Positions 57,865 to 64,000 of a stretch of 64,000 nt of DNA are shown here, piece by piece (the stretch's first letter is position 1; each line of letters opens with the position of its first letter). Location of the stretch: NCBI RefSeq assembly GCF_023284005.1, contig NZ_JAKIKS010000002.1, forward strand, positions 1 through 64,000, written 5' to 3'. Below the pieces are notes generated by a model. It had not been told where the DNA came from. It did not search any database and saw only the letters and a list, made by a program, of their open reading frames with translations. The DNA comes from Shewanella surugensis. GTDB lineage: Bacteria; Pseudomonadota; Gammaproteobacteria; Enterobacterales; Shewanellaceae. A program made the position numbers and the translations under genes.

Positions 57865-58297
57865 TTATCACACCCAAAATAAGTAAACTGCTCTAAGTGT
57901 AGAAGAGGGATATTATATTGACTATTCAATACATCACCTTCACTTTTAACACGAGTTAGAAACCTTATCTACAGGAAAACACAACGTAAAAACCAAAGTT
58001 CAATAACTTGTTACAATCACAATGGATATTAAAATTTGACTGCAAACCGCAACTAAAAATACATTATACAAACAAATTATAATGATAAAATATAAAACCT
58101 CATAAAATCATATGATAACAAAGTTTTAATTTTGTATTTTAGTTGTATTCTGTATACATAATAATAAAATATCACAGCAGAAAAGTATGAAGAATAAAAG
58201 CTGAAGTATGACTAGCCAAAAGTCTACTATAAAAAATTATTGTACCCTCATATTGTCACAACACTTTATTAGTCATTACTCAATAATCGGTATTATC
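57865..58297. other. AT-rich gap upstream of the array and of the phytochelatin-synthase-like gene
   Basis: About 430 bases between divergent genes, very AT-rich, presumably with promoters for both. The frame of the Cys protease gene is open to 58208, but the part before 58298 lacks a signal peptide. No operator was recognised. Confidence 0.4.
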
Positions 58298-59014
58298 ATG
58301 CGCCAAAAAATCCTGTTTTTTATCAGCCTAACTTTACTCACACTCACTGTACAAGCCAATAATCTCCCAGATTTATCACTCGATAATAATCTTATCCCGT
58401 TTAATTCAATCAAAGGTAAAACATTTTTACACCGTAGCCAGCATAAAAATGATGTCTTTAATCTCATTCCCTATTTCAGCACGCAACAAACATTAACGTA
58501 TTGCGGACCAACAAGCGCCTCAATGGTACTAAATGCGTTAAACATTCCTCGCCCAACATCGTTGTTATTAGCACCTTATCAAATTTTTGAACAAGATAAT
58601 TTCTTTACACCAGACGTATTGAACATTGCCACACCCGCTCATGTTGGGATGGGTGGCATGACCATTGATGAATTATCCAGTGCGATCAAAACATTTAAGC
58701 TCAAAGTAAACTTACAACGAGGTTCGCAGATCAGTGAAACCGATTTTCGTCAAGATGCGATCAAAGCTGTAAGCTCGGATACACAATTTATTATTGTTAA
58801 TTATCATCGTAAAGCGCTCAATCAAATCGGTTCAGGGCATTTTTCTCCATTAGCCGCTTATGATGAAAAAAGTGACCGCTTCTTATTACTTGATGTTTCT
58901 CGTTTCAAATACCCAGCCATTTGGGTAAATACAGCAGACTTATACCAAGCGATAATAAGCACTGCTGATTTAAACGCAGGATCAAGCCGTGGTTATTTAT
59001 TAATTAATCAGTAA
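58298..59014 (+). CDS. Secreted phytochelatin-synthase-like cysteine protease
   Basis: About 238 residues. The start at ATG 58298 gives a good signal peptide (MRQKILFFISLTLLTLTVQA); an upstream ATG (58208) would add 30 residues and bury it. The papain-like phytochelatin synthase domain covers about 25-235. The catalytic triad is visible: Cys in LTYCGPTSASMVLNAL, His in GSGHFSPLAAYDE and Asp in FLLLDVSRFKYP. Bacterial single-domain members cleave glutathione to gamma-glutamylcysteine rather than making long phytochelatins. Periplasmic or outside location is inferred. It stands alone. Confidence 0.86.
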   Translation: MRQKILFFISLTLLTLTVQANNLPDLSLDNNLIPFNSIKGKTFLHRSQHKNDVFNLIPYFSTQQTLTYCGPTSASMVLNALNIPRPTSLLLAPYQIFEQDNFFTPDVLNIATPAHVGMGGMTIDELSSAIKTFKLKVNLQRGSQISETDFRQDAIKAVSSDTQFIIVNYHRKALNQIGSGHFSPLAAYDEKSDRFLLLDVSRFKYPAIWVNTADLYQAIISTADLNAGSSRGYLLINQ

Positions 59015-59114
59015 TGATTTAAACATGACAGAAAAATCAAAGTAAAAATTAACGATTGCTTTAATTAACTTAGAAAATGAGAGCATGGATGCACTCTCAA
59101 ATTATTGAAAGAAA

Positions 59115-59468
59115 CTATATTATCTCCGCCGCAATCACTGAAATTTCAACCAATAATTCCGCTCTCGCCATTTTAGCTTCTACACACGCTCTTGCAGGTG
59201 CATAACCTTCAGGGACCCAAGTATCCCAAACCGCATTCATTTCGGCAAAAGACTGCATATCTTTAATATAAATCGTCGCAGATAAAATATGATTTCTATC
59301 ACTTCCCGCTTCAATTAATAGTCTATCAACTTTATCTAGCATGCTCATCGTTTGTTCTGTCATTCCTTGATTAGCATCTTTACAAACCTGACCACACAAG
59401 TAAATCGTTCCATTGTGCTTCGTAATCCGGCTCATTCTCGCTTTTGTTTGTATTCTCTCAATGCTCAT
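59115..59468 (-). CDS. RidA (YjgF/YER057c) family protein, YoaB-like
   Basis: A 117-residue cytoplasmic trimeric protein. It contains [21 protein letters not shown], the [20 protein letters not shown] segment, [18 protein letters not shown] and [10 protein letters not shown]. The R of PARACVEA is the substrate-binding arginine conserved in RidA enzymes, which hydrolyse reactive enamine/imine intermediates. It resembles YoaB rather than RidA itself, so its substrate is open. Monocistronic. Confidence 0.88.
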   Translation of the reverse strand: MSIERIQTKARMSRITKHNGTIYLCGQVCKDANQGMTEQTMSMLDKVDRLLIEAGSDRNHILSATIYIKDMQSFAEMNAVWDTWVPEGYAPARACVEAKMARAELLVEISVIAAEII

Positions 59469-59730
59469 AGTGAAGCTTACCTTATCGTTACTATCATTCA
59501 GACAGTCTGCATATTAACGACTCATTCACCTTAACGCGAGCCAATAAGAAAGAGTGCAATAAAATGGATAAGTTAACCTCAGTCAAGTTAAGAAATACAG
59601 AAAAATAGAGACTAATTATCAATAAACTGCTCAGCTTGGGATCGAACACGTATGGCCAGCCGAGCTTTTTCAAACACAGATACAGCCAATAACAATAACA
59701 AAGTCCCCTTATGTGAGCTATCCCCCACGG

Positions 59731-60276
59731 CTAGCGCATTTTAACCCCAGATTCTAGCAGGGTTGAACGATACTCATCGTCTAGTCCTGCCGTCTTCTTT
59801 TTGCGGGCCGTACTCGCTGATTTACTTGTGTCTTTTTTAAATAGCGCTAGCGCTATTTTTCTCATGATATTAAAGGCCAATGCACCATTACCAGTCCTTA
59901 TTCGAGACTCATCTTCTCTAAACGTCATATCTAGCATCCAGTGCATGCTTTCAACTTGCCAATGACTACGCACTGCTCGAGCTCCCAGTGCTGCATCCAG
60001 TCCTAATGAACTGATATACCACCGTGTTTCTGTTGTCTCTTTCCCTGTCGACTTTTCATGGACTTCAGAGTCCATCATGATGACACTTTTTAAACCTGAC
60101 CACCGATACTCCTTACTTAACCAAGCTGGGTTAAGTACAAATTGAGTACAGTGTCGAGTCTCAATTCGACCATGGCCACTGTCGACTTCGGTATATTCAC
60201 TCTTATCAATCCCCTCATAAAAACTAAGCGTGACAAGGGTTGTTGGTTGTGGCAGTCTCTTTTTACCCATTTTCAT
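59731..60276 (-). pseudogene. ISAs1 family transposase, N-terminally truncated
   Basis: A 181-residue piece that matches only the C-terminal half of ISAs1 transposases (usual length about 370-380): DSGHGRIETRHCTQF, RWYISSLGLDAALGARAVRS, HWQVESMHWMLDMTFREDES and the RIRTGNGALAFNIMRKIA segment. The N-terminal half, with the first catalytic acid residues, is missing; the frame begins right where an IS4-type element starts on the other strand. Inactive remnant. Confidence 0.88.
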
Positions 60277-60287
60277 TTAATAATCTG

Positions 60288-61430
60288 ATGCTTACCCACG
60301 ATAAAATTAATCAACATATAGACAATATTTTTGGCCATGATATGTACGCAAAGCGTGTTCATTCTTTAGCAAATGCCACCCACGGCGTTATTCAAAAAGG
60401 CTCATTGGCTATTCATACCATTGGTAAAGGCTTAGCAACAGTCAAAAAACTCAAACCCAAATCATCTATAAAACAAGTTGACCGCTTACTCAGCAATCCC
60501 AAATTGAATGTTTGGTCATTATTTACCTCTTGGGTGCCTTATGTGGTTGGTGCTCGCAAACAAATCGTGGTGTCTCTTGATTAGACGGAGTTTGATAGCG
60601 ATGAGCATTCCAGCATCGTACTGAGCATACAAACAAAACACGGTAGGAATACACCGTTACTGTGGAAAACTCATCGTCGCCATGGGCTTAAAGGTAATCG
60701 CAATCATTACGAAGATGAGTTATTGGTCAAACTCAGAGAAGTGATCCCACAAGATGTCCGAGTCACGGTTGTTGCAGATAGAGGCTTTGGCGATACCGCA
60801 TTATTTAACTTTATCCAGCATGAATTGCATTTCGATTTCATTATCCGGATAAAATCTAACATTAAAGTTACGGATGCCTCAGGGGCGTTATTTCCTATCA
60901 AAGAATGGCTATTGCCAAGTGGTTGAACTAAGACGCTTAAGCATGTGCAAATAACGGGTAACAGACAAGATGTTGCCAGGGTTATTTGTTGTAAAAAGAA
61001 AGACATGAAAGAAGCTTGGTATCTTGCTTCGAGTCGAAATGATCTAGCCAGTAGTAAGATATTGACTTTATATGGAAAACGCTGGGGAATAGAAACGACA
61101 TTTAGGGATATCAAGGATGACCGATTTGGCATGGGAATGAGTGCAACCTATACTCGCTCACCCACTAGAAGAGATAGATTATTTTTGCTTAGCGCGATAA
61201 CGATAGGTTTACTGACGCTCTTAGGGAAAGCGGGTGAGGATGCGGATTTAGAGAAGATATTGAAGGCGAATACCAGCAAAACGCGCACTTATTCATTATT
61301 CCGCCAAGGGCGTGAATATTATGAATTGTTACCTGGAATGCGAGAAGAATGGGCAAAGCCATTGATGGATAATTTTAATCGATACCTTGAACAACATCAT
61401 ATATATCGATCAATATTCGGCATTATTTAA
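60288..61430 (+). pseudogene. IS4 family transposase with two in-frame stop codons
   Basis: One reading frame of about 380 codons, from MLTHDKINQHIDNIFGHDMY to HIYRSIFGII, is interrupted by TAG at 60582-60584 and TGA at 60924-60926. At the first stop, SLD-stop-TEFDSDEHSS would read DWTEF in working relatives, so a Trp codon has been lost right next to the first catalytic Asp. At the second, LPSG-stop-TKTLKHV is also probably a former Trp. The other catalytic residues VVADRGFGD and RWGIETTFRDIK remain. The gene looks recently inactivated by point mutations, without frameshifts. Confidence 0.88.
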
Positions 61431-61501
61431 AGATCAAAAAATGAGGGGATCTCTAAGATATGGTACTTACAATCCCAACGTGTATGGGACAAACTCTTAA
61501 G

Positions 61502-61612
61502 GTCTCGCATAGGTTGCTCTCCTGTCTTTTGGTCGAGACTTGAGCGTACCTATACCGCGGTATAGGTGAAACCTATGCGAGTCACCTCGGCAGAGCCGGG
61601 GGGTTACCGTTT
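61502..61612. repeat. Nested inverted repeats, non-coding
   Basis: CTCGCATAGGTT (61504-61515) and AACCTATGCGAG (61570-61581) are perfect 12-base arms around an inner 20-base perfect palindrome ACCTATACCGCGGTATAGGT (61548-61567). GTCTCG (61502-61507) can also pair with CGAGAC (61534-61539). CTCGGC-AGA-GCCGGG follows at about 61585-61600. It may be the end of a mobile element or a REP-like module. Confidence 0.65.
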
Positions 61613-61617
61613 ATTAA

Positions 61618-62145
61618 TTAGCTTAACTTGGCTTCTTCCATTAGTTGACGTTTTCCAAGTGCAATAGGCGTTATTTTATCTTCAAGAGACGATAGCCAAC
61701 CAAAATTAAAATAGAGCTCAGCCATCAAAAAGAATGGCCCAATGAGCAACTGATCTAAGTCATCAAAAAAGGCAGGTTTAGCCTTCTCAAAGTAATGGCC
61801 CACAAATTGGAAAATCCAACCAGTAACAAAAAGCCCTATTGCCAACCATAAAGCACCACTCCATTGAACAATACCGTTGGCAATAAAAAACATTAGAGCC
61901 ATCGATACGATAAGCCCAAACGCTAAGCGGATATTCAATGCTAAATAATAAACAGACAGTGCTATTACGGCTAGCATATCAATCTCTAACCGATAATCGC
62001 CAAAAAGAATCGCCACCGGGGTTAAGGCTAACAAGATAAATACCGATAATACGATTAAGGGCACCCCAATGAAGTGAGTCATCACATTCCTAGTATTTAA
62101 ATGGACACTCTTATAAGTTGATAATCTCTCTACTGCATTTCTCAT
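61618..62145 (-). CDS. Mpo1/DUF962 family membrane protein
   Basis: 175 residues with four membrane segments. Conserved family residues: HLNTRNVMTHFIGVPLIVLS (H-x-N-x-x-x-H), FVGHYFEKAKPAFFDD and IGPFFLMAELYFNFGW. Yeast Mpo1 of this family is an iron-dependent dioxygenase of long-chain 2-hydroxy fatty acids; the bacterial role is not established. It stands alone between the IS remnant and acpS, with a 155-base gap. Confidence 0.85.
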   Translation of the reverse strand: MRNAVERLSTYKSVHLNTRNVMTHFIGVPLIVLSVFILLALTPVAILFGDYRLEIDMLAVIALSVYYLALNIRLAFGLIVSMALMFFIANGIVQWSGALWLAIGLFVTGWIFQFVGHYFEKAKPAFFDDLDQLLIGPFFLMAELYFNFGWLSSLEDKITPIALGKRQLMEEAKLS

Positions 62146-62253
62146 TAATTGGCTTCCTTTTCACAATAATGCATCGCTGCTATAACCCTAATATACCCAA
62201 ATCATCCAGAAATGCTAGTATTGACGCCCTCTATTAAACACGACACTTCACAT

Positions 62254-62277
62254 AAAAAAAGCCCAATAAATGGACTT
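62254..62277 (-). terminator. Terminator of recO-pdxJ-acpS
   Basis: AAGTCC / GGGCTT stem, with one wobble pair, followed on the minus strand by a T7 run, 25 bases after acpS. Confidence 0.55.
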
Positions 62278-62300
62278 ATACTTAACATTTGTTGTCTACA

Positions 62301-62681
62301 TTAGGATTCTAAAATAACCGTCGCGACGGCATAATGCAGCTCATCGGCGATGGTCACATGAGCATTACACACTTTTAAGAACGCAAGCCTATCTGCCGCT
62401 CCACCCGTAAAATGAATATGCGGGGCACCGTAATCATCATTTGTAATTTCAATATGTTGAAATGACACTCCTCGTCCTATCCCTGTCCCTAAAGCTTTAG
62501 CCGCCGCTTCTTTTGCAGCAAAACGCTTTGCTAAATAACGAGCAGGTTGATTAATCGATTGAAAGTATTCAAGTTCATTCGATGTTAACACCCTTTTTGC
62601 TAGTTTTAATGGTACGCTAGCGACTAACTTTTCAATTCGCTCAATCTCAACGACATCAGTCCCTAAACCAACAATTGCCAT
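62301..62681 (-). CDS. acpS: Holo-[acyl-carrier-protein] synthase
   Basis: A 126-residue enzyme that transfers 4'-phosphopantetheine from CoA to apo-ACP. It begins AIVGLGTDVVEIERIEKL, with the Mg-binding Asp in GTD and the Glu in RFAAKEAAAKALGTGIGRG. I use ATG 62681 with AGAGG six bases upstream; the frame opens to 62699. It lies 52 bases after pdxJ, in the order recO-pdxJ-acpS known from E. coli. Confidence 0.96.
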   Translation of the reverse strand: MAIVGLGTDVVEIERIEKLVASVPLKLAKRVLTSNELEYFQSINQPARYLAKRFAAKEAAAKALGTGIGRGVSFQHIEITNDDYGAPHIHFTGGAADRLAFLKVCNAHVTIADELHYAVATVILES

Positions 62682-62733
62682 AAATAGCCTCTCAAGCACA
62701 TAACATCACGATTAATCATAAAATTCCGGTTCT

Positions 62734-63471
62734 CTACTCGCCACGTCGACCTTGTTGCATTAATCGTTTCATATCCTTAACCGCTGTAGCAAGCCCATCA
62801 ATGACGGCACGTGCTATAATTGCATGGCCAATATTGAGCTCATACAACTCCGGAATAGCCGCGATAGGCTTCACATTGTGGTAGTGTAAACCATGACCCG
62901 CATTAACTATCAACCCTTTGGCGTGAGCATATTTTGCCATGTCAGTAATACGGCACAATTCAGCAGCTTCATCAGCCTCTGTTTTTGCATCCGCATAACC
63001 GCCAGTATGGATTTCAATCACCGGAGCGCCTACCTCAACTGCCGCATCGATTTGCGCTTTATCGGCATCAATAAACAAGGAAACCTTAATACCTTGAGCG
63101 CTCAAACGTGCAATAGCCGCCGCTATTTTTTCACGCTGTCCTGCGACATCTAAGCCCCCTTCAGTCGTTAGCTCTTCTCTTTTTTCAGGCACGAAGCACA
63201 CATAAGTCGGTTTAACTTTACAGGCAATATCCAGCATTTCATCCGTCACCGCCATCTCAAAATTCATGCGCGTTTTTAATGTCTGCGCTAATACCTCAAT
63301 ATCTCTATCGATGATATGACGCCTGTCTTCGCGAAGGTGGACTGTGATCCCATCGGCGCCCGCATGCTCGGCCACGGCTGCAGCATGAACAGGATCAGGA
63401 TAATGTGTGCCACGAGCTTGTCGTAAAGTGGCAATATGATCGATGTTAACACCTAATAAAATCTGGCTCAT
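62734..63471 (-). CDS. pdxJ: Pyridoxine 5'-phosphate synthase
   Basis: A 245-residue TIM barrel that joins deoxyxylulose-5-phosphate and 3-amino-2-oxopropyl phosphate to give pyridoxine phosphate. It has [20 protein letters not shown] at the start (active-site His), the [13 protein letters not shown] motif, [20 protein letters not shown] and [15 protein letters not shown]. Middle gene of recO-pdxJ-acpS. Confidence 0.97.
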   Translation of the reverse strand: MSQILLGVNIDHIATLRQARGTHYPDPVHAAAVAEHAGADGITVHLREDRRHIIDRDIEVLAQTLKTRMNFEMAVTDEMLDIACKVKPTYVCFVPEKREELTTEGGLDVAGQREKIAAAIARLSAQGIKVSLFIDADKAQIDAAVEVGAPVIEIHTGGYADAKTEADEAAELCRITDMAKYAHAKGLIVNAGHGLHYHNVKPIAAIPELYELNIGHAIIARAVIDGLATAVKDMKRLMQQGRRGE

Positions 63472-63511
63472 TGAATTTTCCTTTATTCTGTTTCATTATT
63501 TAATGCACATG

Positions 63512-64000
63512 TTATAGGGGTGCAATGGACTGGCGTTGCTTAAATAACGCCCTAGAATATAATGGTTTATTACCTAGAATACTGCCTAAAAGTTGCCGCA
63601 TTAATTTTTTAGCAGTGAATAAATCATCACCCGTCAATGTTTGATTGGCTAAAGCCGACAACATACTGCCTTTAAAAAATTGATGTGCCGTAAAGGAGGT
63701 TGGGTAAACAGGCATAAACCCCTTATCGGGTAACAAACGATAAAAACCTTCTCCGGTAATAGGCATATCCAGAGGATCAAGCACTAAAGAAGGCATTGTG
63801 CCCAGCTCTTGTAACAACGCTAATTCAAAATAACGTAAATCTTGTTCTTTAAGCATTACCGCTATCGATAATAACGTTTGGTGATAATTAAAAAAAAGAT
63901 GCTCGGCTTGATGCTCCACCGTTAAACAGCGTATGAGTAATTCATTCAGATAAAGGCCCGCATATAAACTATTCCCCAAAAGAGGCACTGCTGGGCTTGC
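63512..64000 (-). CDS. recO: DNA repair protein RecO, C-terminal part (runs off the right edge)
   Basis: 162 codons are present, the frame entering at the right edge, so the N-terminal OB fold (about 70 residues) is outside. The visible alpha-helical part has the RecO features GNSLYAGLYLNELLIRCLTVE and the helix LRYFELALLQELGTMPSL; no zinc-finger cysteines are seen. RecO loads RecA on SSB-coated DNA together with RecR. It is followed by pdxJ after 40 bases. Confidence 0.9.
   Translation of the reverse strand, partial: ASPAVPLLGNSLYAGLYLNELLIRCLTVEHQAEHLFFNYHQTLLSIAVMLKEQDLRYFELALLQELGTMPSLVLDPLDMPITGEGFYRLLPDKGFMPVYPTSFTAHQFFKGSMLSALANQTLTGDDLFTAKKLMRQLLGSILGNKPLYSRALFKQRQSIAPL

Larger units (their letters stand above)
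59731..61436. mobile_element. Remnant IS cluster: truncated ISAs1 interrupted or bordered by an IS4-type element
   Basis: The ISAs1 remnant (minus) and the IS4-type transposase gene (plus) meet at about 60277-60288. The 5' half of the ISAs1 gene is not found on the far side of the IS4 gene, so deletion followed insertion. Terminal inverted repeats could not be defined by eye. Confidence 0.6.

Noticed and set aside
60707-61132. Minus-strand frame across the IS4 transposase
   Set aside because: Opposite-strand shadow of the transposase gene, with no independent signal.

Overview
The window reads as a chromosomal segment of a low-to-moderate GC gammaproteobacterium, most likely Shewanella or a close relative. 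The basis is protein similarity as I recognise it: Enterobacteria/Shewanella-type housekeeping proteins, a DUF3545 protein, a cytochrome c'/cytochrome b561 pair, a thermolysin-like secreted protease with PPC and P domains, and gene orders shared with E. coli (ribF-ileS-lspA-fkpB-ispH, thrLABC, raiA-pheL-pheA facing aroF-tyrA, rpsP-rimM-trmD-rplS, ffh diverging from corE-corB, recO-pdxJ-acpS). No rRNA, CRISPR array or prophage was seen.

Layout: 1-3.2 kb, end of an IS1595-like transposase and a secreted M4 metalloprotease. 3.2-6.6 kb, benE diverging from its XRE-cupin regulator with palindromic candidate operators, then the yceJ-yceI pair. 6.8-7.5 kb, a tandem triplication of tRNA-Phe/tRNA-Thr behind a stringent-type promoter. 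7.7-15.1 kb, glnB and the type IV pilus minor-pilin operon pilV-W-X-Y1-E, with the FimT/FimU-like pseudopilin displaced to the opposite strand. 15.2-23.4 kb, ispH-fkpB-lspA-ileS-ribF, murJ and rpsT. 23.5-32.9 kb, an ArsR-type regulator with two well-placed cysteines, an M28 lipoprotein peptidase, yaaA, an AGCS symporter, an OmpA-like porin, tal-pgi and a DUF3545 protein. 33-41.5 kb, the thr operon with an intact leader-peptide attenuator, slyD, trpR, a cytochrome c'/b561 pair, and raiA behind a near-consensus CRP site. 41.5-51 kb, aromatic amino acid genes: pheL-pheA, a decayed chitinase fragment, aroF-tyrA, then the rpsP-rplS ribosomal operon and ffh. 51-53.5 kb, corE-corB.

At 53.5-57.9 kb lies the most unusual region: nine consecutive same-strand genes for small exported proteins that are clearly paralogous but strongly diverged. 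They share a signal peptide, a Cys just after the cleavage site, a second Cys near residue 105, and in most copies a C-terminal RQNTG-type motif. I do not recognise a named family. Next come a secreted phytochelatin-synthase-like Cys protease, a RidA protein, an ISAs1 transposase remnant abutting an IS4-type transposase broken by two in-frame stops, a strongly structured non-coding stretch, an Mpo1/DUF962 protein, and acpS-pdxJ-recO running off the right edge.

A second unusual item is PheA. It carries an extra C-terminal domain that looks like a catalytically dead type I-beta DAHP synthase, so the phenylalanine branch enzyme appears to contain a relic of the first enzyme of the pathway. Several start codons were moved from the longest reading frame using ribosome binding sites and family comparison (murJ, thrA, slyD, ffh, yaaA, aroF, tyrA, acpS and others).
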